This document shows positions 1-12,513 of a stretch of DNA of 64,000 bases, piece by piece. The stretch is from Alisma plantago-aquatica (Eukaryota > Streptophyta > Magnoliopsida > Alismatales > Alismataceae). The notes beneath the pieces are model-generated. The model saw nothing but the letters and a program-made list of their open reading frames with translations, was not told the origin of the DNA and did no database searches. Location of the stretch: NCBI GenBank assembly GCA_963693085.1, contig OY856413.1, positions 473,249,379 to 473,313,378 of the forward strand, read 5' to 3'. Each line of letters starts with the position of its first letter. The stretch's first letter is position 1. Position numbers and translations under genes: made by a program.

Positions 1-492
1 GAATTCTCGTCAGAATACCCCCCATCCAATTTCTTCACCTGGTCTCTAATCTTCCTCTATCATCCACCAATGACCAGCACTCCCTTTTAGAAGGTACACA
101 GCATGGCTTACCTTTTCAGCTTCAGGAATATCAAGGATCCTGAAAGCCTTTTCCAGCTCTGTCATCCACAAACCAGCATCTGTTGGATCATATGTACCAA
201 CATAATCTATGGCTCCAACCCGGCAAAGTCTCTCAAAAGTCTTGCCGGCTCCATAACCCTCATGATGGGTTGGTGCCCTAGGTGCAGGTGGTGGCATCCT
301 GTCTGCCATATGTGTCATGGCTGTCAGGAATTTCTCAAATAGAGCATAGAGGGTTGGGTTTTCTATCATGATTGGGTCAATCTGGGGATCTTCAGGTACA
401 TGCCCTTCCCTATTCTGGTCTCCTGCACCTCCTCTTGGTGCAGCAGTACTTCCCTTAGCAGCATGTTCTTCATGTGGTCCAGACATCTTCAA
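1..492 (-). pseudogene. gag: Gag N-terminal fragment of the outer Tekay-type element
   Basis: An open frame of 148 codons (492 down to 46) starts close to the element's primer-binding site and matches the nested element's Gag over its whole length. The shared blocks are a proline-rich leader, GAGKTFERL, the WMTELEKAFRILDIPEAEKV block and LLKGSAGHWW, which precede the retrotransposon capsid (Retrotrans_gag) core. The frame stops at 46-48, where the nested copy has lysine, and a further in-frame TGA follows before the window edge. Gag would form the virus-like particle; this copy is broken. The start was chosen at the first Met after the leader, matching the nested copy's layout. Confidence 0.8.
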
Positions 493-601
493 GTTCTTCT
501 TCTCCTATGTGAGTAGAAGATACTATTAGATAAACTGGAAGACACTTAGAACAGACTCTACAACCTTAGTCCTATGTCTCTATAGACTCAGCGAACCTAC
601 A

Positions 602-613
602 GCTCTGATACCA
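602..613 (-). promoter_or_regulatory. Primer-binding site (initiator tRNA-Met type) of outer element
   Basis: On the minus strand this reads TGGTATCAGAGC, the classic plant retrotransposon site complementary to the 3' end of initiator tRNA-Met. It lies six bases inside the LTR boundary at 620 and just upstream of gag, as expected for a 5' LTR junction. Confidence 0.85.
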
Positions 614-1833
614 CTTAATTGTGGCATACAACTCATAAAAACATAATTAACTAATGCAGAAGCGATCACTAGGTAGCGGATTACCGAAAATCACTAAAAA
701 TTAAAACCTTTTTATCAAGAGATCCATCAAATGAAAACTTTCTCACATAGAACAAAAGTAACACATTTACATTCTGTTTTCAAAAGTACATATCTTGTAT
801 CATCTCTTTCTGTGAATTACAAGCATCAGTTGTCCTGTTAAACTAAGCACATGCAGTACGAAAATATCAAGGCACTAATCCAAAATCTCAAAAGCACTAA
901 CTACTACTCTGAGGACCTAAGAGTACAGAGAGACACATAGGACTCTATATACATCTATACAAGGCATAACAGCCAGTGTCTCCACCTGAGACTTCACTGC
1001 TGTCCCTGCTGTTATTGCTGCTATTCTTCACCTATTGAAGGATTATTGCCTCCTCGTCCCCGTTCACCTAAAAATTTGGTTCCCACGGGGGTGAGACAAT
1101 TGTAAATTTCCCCAGCGAGAGATATAATTCTCCTCCAGTAACATTATTATTGCAGCTTAAGAAGATAAATATGAACAGAGGACATTGTAGTTATAACCTG
1201 AAAGAGCAACATGTCACTTATCCATTAAGGAATATGAAGAATATGTATAACATTTATTCACTACAGAATCATTACCACATCTTTAACTCTCTTCAGGCTT
1301 AGATCATATATCTAATGTCTTACATAGTCATTATGGGATCATGGCCTGTAGCCATACTCTCTTCACAAAGTATTGGGATCTTAATCCCTCAACTCATCAA
1401 ATACATTTCCACTTCTTAACAAGTTCATCATCATGATTATAGAATCTGGGTATTTGAACCCTTAACTCGTCATAGGATACTTGTTACTACTTATTAGGTA
1501 ACTTAATATCTTCAGGTCATCTGACCAAGGACATTATGATTCTTACTACACAAAGCATTGCACATAATCACAAAGCTCATATCATCTCTTATTACCCCTT
1601 AATAGGCAATAAGGCATATTATGGCTTATAAAGCCCATAAACAGTTTCAATATACAGAACATCATAGTCCATACCTGGATATGCTCATCATCTCAATATT
1701 CCTGCATGATTAATACTCATGATAACAATCATATATTAGTACCATGAAATATAAGGGTTTTTCTTATTAGATTTGAAACTCATCAATATGTATTTGAACT
1801 TCACATAGGATTACTCTGTTTTAAGACTTCACG

Positions 1834-2001
1834 TAGCATCATCATGTATTAGGGTTTCATATAGCATTACCATGCATTAGGGTTTCACATAGAATTACCA
1901 TGTATTAGGGTTTCACATAGCATTACCATGTCTTAGGGCTTCACATAGCATTACCCTGTATTAGGGTTTCACATAGCATTACCCTGTATTAGGGTTTCAC
2001 A
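1834..2001. repeat. 28-bp minisatellite with TTAGGGTTT core
   Basis: Six head-to-tail units of 28 bp, each close to TAGCATTACCATGTATTAGG followed by GTTTCACA. They differ by one to five substitutions and the last two are identical. Each unit carries TTAGGGTTT, a permutation of the plant telomere repeat (telo-box). Looser copies of the motif continue to about 2900. Confidence 0.85.
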
Positions 2002-2905
2002 TAAATAACCATATAAGTTGTCAAGATCATTTTATTAATGATCAAGCCCTATTCCTTTGCTCCACCCAGCTAGGAATCAATATGGATAACATAAGTATCC
2101 AATCATACTTATTTATTCTCATCATTCATCATTGAATGTATTATCAACACAAAGTAGGAGTTTCTCTCTCATCTTAACCAGAATATGATTGTACCATAGT
2201 TTATTGGTTTGGATTAACCTTTTCATAGGGCATGTTAGCCTACATTTTTTAAAGTACATTACATCTCATTGTAACAATTGACATGACACATGTCATGTGT
2301 CACTCATCCAATTATATTGGACTTATAATACATCAAGGTATACCAGTATTGGGGTGTTGGATGTGATATCTATCATATCTTGATGCATCACTTCCCTCAA
2401 CACCTTTATCTTACTTGAGTTCATCCACTTAGCTTGTATTAGGGTATTCCCCATCCTAATACTTTTTGCACCAGTTCATCACATTGATCATGTAATGTAT
2501 TGGTCATTAGTCACTCACTTAGAATATACAACCATTGCCAATAATATGGACTCATCCGTGAGTTAGGAACTATTGATATAAGGATATCCATTATCAACCT
2601 TTCTAGGTATCACCTTTGTCAAAACATTAATTACTATTCCATTATTAGGAATAGGATTCTCCATATTTATAATTTGAGGATTAACATAGCATCTTCCATA
2701 CATTTATGGATTTCACATAGTATTGATCTTCAATAGAGTTTCACATAATCATTCTTCTATATCAGGGTTTCACCTAGTATCATGTGAAATTCAGATTTCA
2801 CAACACATCACCCATTGTTAAGGCTTCACATAGTATTAGTAGCACTACCCTATATTAGGGTTTCATGCACCTTTACCCAATTTTAGGGATTAAGGTTTAC
2901 CACTC

Positions 2906-2910
2906 ACATC
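2906..2910. repeat. Target-site duplication ACATC, left copy
   Basis: ACATC immediately left of the nested Tekay element; the identical pentamer lies at 17333-17337. Confidence 0.9.
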
Positions 2911-5115
2911 TGTGGGCTCTGATCTCCAAACCATGATATAAACACGATTTAAACTTAGCGGAAGCGATTCGATTAGCAGCGGAATACCAAAAATCAGCGG
3001 AAATTAAAACTTTTTGAGATAAAGCATTGAAACCATAAAACTTCCTTCATAAAAGGAGATAAACTGTTTACATCTCAGATAATTACTTCTTGAGTAATTA
3101 TATACAACATGATACAAAATCTCAAGAACTCATAACCAAAATCTCAGACCAAAAGACTCCAAGACCTGAGAGTACAGAGGACACATAGGACTGACTCTAA
3201 CTACACCACATGGCAGGCTAAATCTCCACCTGAGATTTTACTGCTGCTCCTGGTGCTGCTGCTGGGACTGGTCACCTGTAGACCTGTCCCTCCGTCCTCG
3301 ACATCCACCTAAAAAGTTGAAGTCTACGGGGTGAGACAATTTTACATAATTGTCCCAGCAAGAGTTATAACTCTCCGCCAGAAGCTTTATTATAGCACCT
3401 CAAAGAATAACTTAAGCAGTAAAAGCTTCAAAGTATTCAATATCAGATTTAATAGTAAGCATGAGTTCAACAGTTATGAAACACGAAGACATTTGCACTA
3501 TACAGTGTAACATCAATCAATCAACTCGTAGTTATCTCTAACAAGTATACTACGCTGTGGATTATGTTTTTCAAACATTACTTTTATGCCCTGTGGAGAT
3601 GAGGTTTACCACTCATACTCCAACCAATCACTGCTAAGTGCCTCGGTATCATACTAGGTCATTGAAAGAGCCAGATTCTCATGACCTTCACCTTCCTCAG
3701 TCAGTAAGAGGATTACTTGTAGGACATCTCGTGTCTCTACTATAATAGCTTACCAGGGTAATCTGGTCCTTCGCTATTTTAGAGTTACAGTGGCGTTCTG
3801 TACTCTCTTCGTCATCAGGAGATTTCATGTTTATCTTCCACTGATACGAATATCTGTGCTTTCTTCGTCATCAGGAGGTTTCATGTTTACCATCCACTGA
3901 TACGGTATGGGATTGTAGTGAAGGATTGACGGATTACACATCTACATCAAACACCTACACTAGGATGTAAGGTTCTACACATCCATATACCCCACATACT
4001 CAAAAGTATGTGATCCAGGAGTTCCCTTAGGAAAACCGGTTTCACCATCATTTGATCTCTGACAATGATGGATCTATGATCAGGGCTCTACATTACACTT
4101 GATTAGTTAGGTACATTCAGTATTCTTTTAACATCATACATTGTTCTTCAAACAATAACATTAGCATAACAGCTATGAAAGGAGAATACTAAATGTAACA
4201 AGCCTAACTCTCATCAATCATCATTTCTCAATACATTCATCACAAGTCATCTCTAAAGCATGACCTTGATGGTATTTATGGCTCTCATAGCCCATTTAAT
4301 TCATAGGTTGCCATTGACAAGGCATCAAGATATTTTACTATTCATAAAGCTAACAACATGCTTTCAATGAATATAGCATCATCATCCATACCTGGATATG
4401 ATCATCTTTATATCAGAACCTGCAAGGTTAATTCAACTGATAAAAGCAATTCAAATCAAGAATTATACTTTCCACTCTTGCCATAAGAGCTAAGTTCCCT
4501 GATTCTCATCAATTAGGGTTTACTATTCACATTACATGCCATCACCCTAGAATTAGGGTTTATTATTCACATTATGGTAAAATGAACTCATAACATCATC
4601 ATGTATGAGGAACATCATCAATGATGCTCTCAGATTAGGTTAAGATTCATCATCTTTCATAATTAGGGTTTTCACGATCTCACATAGGTGGATCATACCC
4701 TAATTATGCACATTCATGTGTATTGAAGGTACTTTACTTGAGTTTCCACCATAGAAGGATACTTTCTCTCTCTTCATACTGGTAGATGGTGATAACACCA
4801 CTCTAGATCAGGTTGGGTTAAGTCCTTATTGATTAACACAAGTCAGCACATCACTTTCATGTGATTAGGGTTTGATTAAAACAAGGTTTCACTCAATTGA
4901 ACCTTTCAAGGGTATTTTAGTAAATTACCCATTGATCATCAGCATGGGTCAAACCATTAGTCACTTAGTCCTTTAATGACTTATGTTTCCATCATGGATT
5001 AGATTATATCATCATTGAACCATTTGTGTTCTCAAGTAGTTAAGCATAAACATCTTTGAACATCTTCAACTAGGTTAGGGTTTAACCTTCAACCTCCAAC
5101 ACAAAAGATCCTTAA

Positions 5116-6490
5116 ACGGGTGTGACTCGTTTGGCCTTAAATGAGTTTGGACTCGTTTGGACTCAAACGAGTGTGGACTCGTTTGGACTCAAATGAGTGT
5201 AGACTCATTTGGGTCTAAACGAGTGCGCGCTCGTTTGGGCTCATGCGACCCTGAGGTCGTTTGGGTTCAAAAGCTCAAGACCGCATGGACCTCCAAGGTG
5301 ATTCAAAGGGTCAACTTGATTAGGGTTTCTTATGTTGAAATGTTCAATTGGCCCAAGCCATATTAACCACTTACAATTTGAGTCAAATAGGATGAGCCTC
5401 AATCAATTGGTCACCAATTTGATCTTCAATTGCAAGCCAATTAGGGTTAAATCTAATCCAATTAGGGTTTCCAATCGGTCACTTATCAATTATCAACAAT
5501 GTGACTCAAAACAAGGTTGAACCTATAAATTGAACTCCAATTGGGCCCAAACTTGGCCCAAACGGTCTTGAGATCGTTTGGATGAACTCTAAACGGTCTT
5601 GAGATCGTTTGGCCAAAGTTTGACCAAAAACTAAGTTGATTTGATAAGGGTTGAACCCTAATTATATTACAAATCAGCACTTTTCATCGATTATCAATAT
5701 CTTGTGATTGGGCCCTCAATTCATCAAATTCCTTTAACCTTAGACCTCCAAACGATCATGGAGTGTCACTAAACGAGTGTGGGATCGTTTGGGAGGACCC
5801 CCAAACGGTTTGGAACCCGTTTGGGTCCTTCAACCTAAAACTCAACACAATCTATTCTTTAAATCAGTAATATTGACCCGATTAGGGTTAGGGTATTAAA
5901 GTACCTTAAACTCTTAATTGGTTAGGAATTAGATGATGATTCTTGGTAGAAATAAAATTCAATATATTATGAACAGGAATCCCAAACGGTCAATGCTTGG
6001 TCAACGCCCTCAAACGGGTTGGGACCCGTTTGGGCAAAAGTTCAAGTTATTCAATTTGGTGAATCAGCACTTAATTCAAATCGATTGCTTAGTTGATTGG
6101 CCTTCAACTCATGACTCGTTTGGAATTAATCCATCAAATTTGGTGAGTCATTAACCAATGTCATTAGGAACAGTAATCCCAAACGGTCAACTCTTGGTCA
6201 ACTCCTTCAAACGGGTTGGAACCCGTTTGCCCAAAAAGGTCCAATTAAACAGGTTCAAAATCAGGACTTAATTCAATTAGATTTTCTAATTGGTTAGCCT
6301 ATATTTCACGATTCCTTTGGAGTTAATCCCTCAAACTTGGTGGGTGATTATCCTACATAATTATGAACATGAACCCCAAAAGGTCGTTGCTTGGTCAATG
6401 CCCTCAAATGGGTTGGAACCCGTTTGGGCAAACCGACCTTGGTGAACCCGTTTGGCCTCTAAACGAGTATGAACCCGTTTGGCCAAAGTT
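5116..6490. repeat. Array of imperfect AAACG...CGTTT palindromes in 3' LTR
   Basis: More than ten short inverted repeats of about 20-24 bp occur here, of the type AAACGAGTGTGGACTCGTTT, AAACGGTCTTGAGATCGTTT and AAACGGGTTGGGACCCGTTT. Arms are conserved (AAACG/CGTTT) while centres vary. The same array recurs at 14735-16110 in the other LTR, and a diverged one lies in the outer LTR. Confidence 0.85.
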
Positions 6491-7010
6491 TCAAGGTCGT
6501 TTCATAAAGTAGAAATTCGTGGATAAGCATAGGAAATAACTCCCTCATATTCTAGCTCAATAACAGCAGCATTTCTTCACGGTTTTGCTTGCAAGGATGC
6601 AAGGGAAGATAGGGAAGAAGAAGAACTAGCAACTATATGCATAGAAAGAGATGTATAATCAAAGCATAAGGTTTAGAGTTATAAAACCCGCCTAAAGATT
6701 GTTCCTTGAGCTCCAAACTTTCAAGATCCAAGCCTTTAATGGCGTCTTTGAGCTCCATAGGTCGGCCAAGGTGTATTCTCCAAGGAAAGTTGAAAAGGAA
6801 TGGCTAAAAAGATAAATCTAGGTGAGCTAGCCTTGAATTCAACCTTGAAAACGAGTTTCCTCTAGGAATTCAAGCAAAAGGGATGATCCAAACTTACCTA
6901 GGACCCTTGGTCGTCCTTCTCTGATCCAGAGATTAGCCTTAGTCGGTTTTGAGCAAGGGGAAAAGAAATGAAAAGAAGAGGATCATTCCCTTGCTAAGTG
7001 GGGAAGGTAG

Positions 7011-7018
7011 TATATATA
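7011..7018 (-). promoter_or_regulatory. Candidate TATA box, 3' LTR copy
   Basis: TATATATA in the context GTATATATACTACC on the minus strand, about 690 bp from the LTR's 5' end, with a purine/pyrimidine-mixed segment downstream. The 5' LTR has the same box. The outer LTR has TTATAAAAG in the corresponding region (near 19495). Sequence-only prediction. Confidence 0.4.
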
Positions 7019-7709
7019 CTTAGGTGAAATTTCAACATAAGAACATATGCTTTCCTCATTTCTCATCTAAGTCCTTCCTTTCTTCTTTGCACGTCCCCAC
7101 ATCTTATTTCTAAGGACAAATTCCTTCTAAGGTCAAGAATTGAAGGAAAAGAGGATCGACCCATCACTAAAGCATACACATAAAAGGGCTATTATACATA
7201 CACCTTGATTATTCAATCACAAAGGTGTTCTTTATTATATGATTATTCAAATGAAGTGACCTTTTCATCATTTCTCTTCTAAATGATGTCAACAGTCATA
7301 AAAGATATTTTAGATGATGTGTTTTACAAGTTGCACCCCTCAAATTGGGTAAATTGCACTTTACACCAATTTAGGGTTTTTAAGTACAGGGGTTGCTTCC
7401 ACAGCTGCACCTTGGTGCTCAAGCTTGGGAAATCCCTCAAACTTCATCATAAACATCCTCATGATGTCTCAACATCAGAGGAAAATCTTAACATGTGCAA
7501 TTTGCAAGTTAATCCCTTAACTGGGTAATTTGCACATAGGTCTCTGCATTACAAAACAATGCTACAACTTTATATATATAAAGGAGAAAAATTGAAATAT
7601 ATGTTTTTGAGGAACTTAATTACATGCCCAAAGTTAATCACAAGGATTTAATTACATATTTAGGCAAAACACCTAGGGTTAGTTCATAACCCAGGTCAGG
7701 GATGTTACA

Positions 7710-7726
7710 AATTATCCATCCCTTAC
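7710..7726 (-). promoter_or_regulatory. Polypurine tract region of nested Tekay element
   Basis: The minus strand reads GTAAGGGATGGATAATT directly before the 3' LTR. Just upstream is the GGGGACGAAAT motif that commonly ends chromovirus internal regions. It would prime plus-strand DNA synthesis. Confidence 0.7.
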
Positions 7727-7758
7727 AAGGATTTCGTCCCCGAAATCGATTAAACATA

Positions 7759-8792
7759 TTAAGAGAAAAGGGCAGGGTATTTCCTTCTCATCTCATCCTC
7801 TAGTTCCCAAGTGGCTTCTTCAACACCACTGTGGTTCCAGAGGACTTTCACAAGGCTTATATCTTTCTTCTTTAACTTTTTAATTCGGTTATCAAGGATT
7901 GACACTGGTCCTTCCTCATAAGATATATCATCATTCAATTCTACCTCCATAGGTTGTAGAACTGACTCAGTGTCTGGGTGACATTTCTTTAGCATAGAAA
8001 TGTGAAACACAGGATGTAACCTCTGTAACTCTGGTGGCAGCTCTAGTTTATAGGCTACTTTTCCAATCCGTTCAATGATTGGATAAGGCCCCATAAATCT
8101 AGGAGCTAACTTCACTTTCTTTCCAAAACGAAGGACTCCTTTCCAAGGCGAGACCTTGAGATACACTTTCTCTCCAACCTCGAACTCTAAGGGTCTACGA
8201 CGCTTGTCAGCATAAGATTTCTGCCTATCTTGTGCAGTCTTAATCTGTTGCTGTATTACCTTAATCTTTTCTGTAGTTTGCTGCACAAGATCAGGTCCTA
8301 ACAACTGATGCTCACCAGTCTCAAACCAACACAAGGGTGATCTACAACGTCTACCATATAAAGCTTCATAAGGTGCCATATCAATACTATGCTGATAGCT
8401 ATTGTTGTAGGCAAACTCTATCAAGCTTAGGTGTAGATCCCAACTTCCGGTAAACTGAAGAACACATGCTCTCAATAGGTCTTCCAAGGTTTGTATGGTC
8501 CTTTCCGACTGTCCATCAGTCTGTGGATGAAAGGTCGTACTAAACCTTAGCTTGGTGTCTAAGGCTCTGTGTAACTGCTCCCAAAAGTGACTTGTAAACT
8601 GGGGACCTCTGTCAGAAACTATAGTGACAGGAACTCCGTGCAAACGCACTATCTCTTGAACATACAACTTTGATAACCTTTCAGCAGAATAGGTTGTTTT
8701 GACAGGTAAGAAATGTGTTGTCTTAGTCAACCTATCTACAACTACCCAAATGGAATCATGTCCTTTGCTTGTCCTGGGTAGGCCAACAACAA
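7759..8792 (-). pseudogene. pol: Integrase catalytic core and chromodomain (Tekay pol C-terminus)
   Basis: Integrase inserts the cDNA into chromosomes. From the Met at 8730 the open frame of 323 residues carries the second catalytic Asp in IVSDRGPQFTSHFW (residue 40) and the Glu in TDGQSERTIQTLED (residue 76). A GPY/F-like region and the HPVFHISMLKK block follow, then a C-terminal chromodomain at about residues 271-323 (YEEGPVSILDNR ... VLWNHSGVEEATWELED). Chromodomains steer chromoviruses to heterochromatin. The frame continues upstream past 8730 to a one-base shift near 8793-8796 that separates it from the first catalytic Asp (TMD). It ends naturally at 7759. The frameshift makes this a pseudogene as read. 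Confidence 0.9.
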
Positions 8793-9769
8793 ATATCCAT
8801 GGTCACATGGTCCCACTTCCACTGTGGTATGGGTAAAGGTTGCATTGTTCGTGCAGGCTTCTGGTGTTCAGCTTTAACTTGTTGACACACAGGACACCTC
8901 AGAACAAACTCTGCAACATCCTTCTTCATTCCAGGCCACCAATACTGTTCTTTCAAATTACGATACATCTTGGTGCTCCCTGGATGCATAGCATACATTG
9001 AAGAATGAGCTTCTTCCAGGACTAACTTCCTCAAGTTATCCACATCCGGCACTATCATCCTCCCATGATAACATGCTACATGATCATCTGAATCATGGAA
9101 ACTATCTCGCTTCTCATTTCCATACTCTGATCTAATCTGCTGAACTACAGCATCAACATGTTGTGCCTCCTTAATCTGCTCTCTTGGGGTAGGTTTAATA
9201 TGCATCTCAGCCATCAACCCGGCTAACAATGACACCTTCAACTGTACATTGTCTTGCCTTAAAGAGATAAGCATATCTCTCTTAGAGCATACTAAAGAGT
9301 TTAGTTGTGCTCTATCCATGGTTGATGTTGCTAATTTCCTACTCAAGGCATCTACAACAACATTGGCCTTCCCTGGATGGTAATCAATTGTACAATCGTA
9401 GTCCTTGATTAACTCCATCCAGCGATGTTGCCTCATGTTAAGCTCATGCTTAGAGAAGATATACTTAACGTTCTTGTGGTCTGTGAAAATCTGGAATGTC
9501 TCTCCGTAGAGATAATGCCTCCAGATTTTCAATGCATGAACCACGGCAGCTAACTCTAGATCGTGTGTTAGATAATTCTCCTCGTGCTTCTTAAGCTGTC
9601 GGGAAGCAAAAGAAATCACGTGTTTATCCTGCATCAACACACATCCAAGTCCATTCTTGGAGGCATCACAGAAGACTGCATATCCTTTTCCTTGGTCAGG
9701 TGGCACAAGCACAGGTGCACTTGTCAACCTCTCCTTCAACAACTGAAAGGATTGTTGACACTTATCACT
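8756..9769 (-). pseudogene. pol: RNase H and integrase zinc-finger segment (Tekay pol)
   Basis: The open frame directly continues the reverse transcriptase frame beyond the nonsense codon at 9770-9772. From the Met at 9742, RNase H residues are visible: Asp26 in [11 protein letters not shown], Glu63 in [11 protein letters not shown], Asp88 in [11 protein letters not shown], and DALSR at 131-135. These degrade the RNA strand during reverse transcription. The integrase HHCC finger follows (His246, His253, Cys283, Cys286) and then the first core Asp in HVTMD. After that the frame is lost to a one-base shift near 8793-8796 and reads into a stop at 8756. Confidence 0.9.
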
Positions 9770-11640
9770 CTAAGAAAAAGGAGCATCTTTCCGGGTTAAC
9801 TTGGTCAAAGGTAAGGCTATAGAGCTAAAGTTTTTAATAAACCTTCGATAGTAACCATCTAACCCCAAGAAGCTTCGAATCTCCGTCGGTGTCTTCGGTT
9901 GTTCCCATTGTAGAACAGATTCTACCTTTGCAGGGTCAACACGAATTCCCGAGGCAGATATCACATGTCCAAGAAAAGATACCTCTGGCATCCATAACTC
10001 ACACTTGCTAAACTTAGCATACAGCTTATGTTCTCTTAGCAAGGTCAAAGCTTGGCGAAGATGCTGCTCATGCTGCTGAGAATCCTTACTATAGATCAGA
10101 ATGTCATCTATGAAGACGACAACACACTGATCAAGGAAGGGTCGAAAAACTCTATTCATGAGTCCCATAAATGCAGCTGGTGCATTGGTTAGTCCAAACA
10201 AAACAACTGTGAACTCATAGTGACCATATCTTGTCCTAAAAGCAGACTTGGATATGTCACTATCCTTAATTCGGAGTTGATGATATCCAGACCTCAAGTC
10301 TATCTTTGAGAAGACTGTTGCACCACGCAACTGGTCAAAGAGATCATCAATCCTCGGTAGAGGGTACTTATTCTTTATTGTTACTTTATTGAGTTGTCTG
10401 TAGTCAATGCACAACCGCATTGACCCATCTTTCTTTTTAACAAACAAGACTGGAGCACCCCAAGGTGAAGTGCTCGGTCGGATAAAACCCTTCTCAAGTA
10501 ACTCTTGAAGCTGTTTCTTGAGTTCTTCCATCTCGGCAGGTGCCATCCTATACGGTGTTTGGGCTATGGGTTTCGTATCTGGGACCAAATTGATCTCAAA
10601 GTCAATCTCCCGAGGTGGTGGTATACCAGGAAGTTCTTCAGGAAACACATTCTCGAATTCCCTGACTATGGGAACTTCAGCAGGATTGGAACTTTCCTTG
10701 GTAACATCTACCACATGGGCCAAGAATGCATAACATCCTTGCCTCAACAGCTTATCAGCAACCATAGCTGATACAAGACATGTGGGCAGAATCTTTCTTT
10801 CACCTTGAAAGATACATGTGTTGCCTTCATCAGCAAACACATCCAACTTGGATTCACAATCCAAGACAACTCTATACCTTTCTAAGGTATCCATCCCGAG
10901 GATTATATCAAATCCTTGCATATCAAGTGGTATAAGGTTCACTTGAATGCGATGATCAGAAAATAAGAGGATGCAAGGAGAACATACCTCCTGCAAAACG
11001 GCAGACCCACTCAACGGAGTCTCCAAAAACAAGCTATCTGCCCTATGACTAACTATCATATTGCAGTTACGAATCACTCTCCGAGTGATAAAAGAGTGTG
11101 TAGCACCCGGGTCAATCAGAGCAGATACAACACAGGATGTAGACATATCAGAATATAAAAGTTCCATCTGACCTGCCACTACCCGTGGATTGACCACTGC
11201 ATCTGGTGGGTTCATCGCATAGAACCTCGTTGTCGCCTGGTGTTGAGGTGGTGTTGATGATCCAGCTTGAGATGCTTGCCCGCGTCCTCGAGCTGCTCCT
11301 TGAGATTGTCTTCTCTGTGATCCTTGTTGACTCTGTCTCTGAGGTTGTGTCATACTGACAGGTTTAGATCGGCAGTCCTTCATCAAGTGTCCCACCTTAC
11401 CACAGTTGTGGCAGCTTCTCTCCAGTTGTTGTGGTTTTGGTGGTCCAGTAACTGACATCGATGCTGAACTACGAGTCTCTTGTTGAGGTAGGCTTCGTCC
11501 CCTGCCTCTACTTGGTGACCACTGAGTTTGGGAACTTGATCTGGGTGGTGGAGGGTTAGGTGCAGAGAATCTAGGTTTCTTGGAATCCCTAGATGAAGAA
11601 CCTGGAACTGTGGATATCTTTTCTAGGTTTGCCTCTTCTC
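9770..11640 (-). pseudogene. gag-pol: Gag zinc knuckle, aspartic protease and reverse transcriptase (Tekay)
   Basis: From the Met at 11458 the 562-residue frame carries a CCHC knuckle (Cys16, Cys19, His24, Cys29) for RNA packaging and the retropepsin active site DPGATHSF (Asp116). The RT follows, with [13 protein letters not shown] palm motifs, LRSGYHQL and FIDDILIYS; the catalytic FIDD is encoded at 10103-10114. The Cys/Arg/Gln-rich linker continues upstream to about 11640 in the same frame, so 11458 is not the true start. It is fused to gag in the ancestral element but is now out of frame with it. It ends at an amber codon (9770-9772) at a position where relatives have Trp, which separates RT from RNase H. 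Confidence 0.92.
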
Positions 11641-12399
11641 AACCACAGATCTCTCTATCCTTCGGACTGACTCAACGAAGGTAGAGAATCTCTCTCGGTT
11701 TTCTAAGGCAGACACAGGGGTTGATATTTCAGCATTCAAACCCTTCTCGAATCTCCTGATTCTTTCCTCTTCTGTGGCAGCCATGTGCGGACAGAACCGC
11801 AGCAACTCCATGAACTTAGCTTCATACTCGCTAATGGTCATCATGCCATGCCTCAATCTCTCAAACTGAGAGATCTTCTCATCTAGGAAGGTCTTTGGAA
11901 AATATCTATTGATAAATTCCCGACGAAACTCTTCCCACGAGAACTCTATCCCAGGTCTCTTCTGCTCTTCCATGTTCCACCAGTGACCAGCACTGCCTTT
12001 GAGAAGATAGACAGCATGTCTAACCTTCTCAGCTTCCGGGATATTAAGAATCCTGAAAGCCTTCTCCAACTCTGTTAACCACAGATCAGCATCTGCGGGG
12101 TCGGCAGTCCCAAAGTACTCGGTAGCTCTGACACGACGAAGTCGCTCAAACGTCTTACTGATACCTTGTCCTTCAGGCTGGGCAGGTGCCCTAGGTGCAG
12201 GCATGGGCATCCTGCCGGTCATGTGTGTCATGGCATTCATAAACTACCCAAACATCGTCTGAACTGTTGGGTTACCCATATCAGCTGGGTCAAACTGGGG
12301 TGGTTCAGGTGCAGGCTGTTCTATTTCTGGAACCCTTGCACCGCCTCGAGGTGCACTAGCACTACTCTCTGCCACGTACTCATCATGTAGCTCTGCCAT
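11623..12399 (-). pseudogene. gag: Gag capsid region of nested Tekay element, with nonsense codon
   Basis: The likely start is the ATG at 12397-12399, the first in-frame Met after the primer-binding site. An amber codon at 12244-12246 interrupts the frame, which reopens at once (Met at 12240). The capsid core is typical Retrotrans_gag: LLKGSAGHWW, FSWEEFRREFINRYFP, ISQFERLRHGMMTISEYEA and RFEKGLNAEI. The frame ends at 11623, about 20 bases after the reading frame should switch to that of the zinc knuckle, so a small indel lies near 11626-11640. The protein would build the virus-like particle. Confidence 0.9.
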
Positions 12400-12513
12400 C
12401 CTTATGTATCTTCTTCTCCTGAGGAGCAGAAGATTCTATTAGATAAGGAAGAGATACTAAGGATAGACTCGACATCCTAAGTCCTATGCCTCTGTAGACT
12501 CAGCGAACCTAGA

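Larger units (their letters stand above)
620..2910 (-). repeat. Outer Tekay-type 5' LTR, left segment
   Basis: This is the gag-proximal (U5-side) part of the outer LTR, interrupted at 2910 by the nested element. It has no coding content. It opens TGTGGCATAC and shares the layout of the nested LTR (GAAGCGAT, GCGGA-ACC, AAAATC motifs in the first 100 bases). It is rich in TTAGGGTTT motifs and contains a 28-bp minisatellite. Confidence 0.8.
2911..7709 (-). repeat. 3' LTR of nested Tekay element (4799 bp)
   Basis: Matches 12531-17332 along its whole length with few differences. On the plus strand it begins TGTGGGCTCT and ends GGATGTTACA; the junction with the polypurine tract is at 7709/7710. 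It contains a palindrome array (5116-6490) and a TATA-like box (7011-7018). It encodes no protein; short open frames within it recur in both LTRs only because the DNA is duplicated. Confidence 0.95.

Noticed and set aside
1..6. GAATTC at the very first position, suggesting a clone end
   Set aside because: It falls within the conserved Arg-Glu-Phe codons of gag and can occur by chance; nothing else supports a vector or clone boundary.
5157..5520. Short open frames repeated at 14780-15143, apparently conserved between two loci
   Set aside because: They lie in the two LTRs of one element; the conservation reflects the DNA duplication, not selection on a protein.
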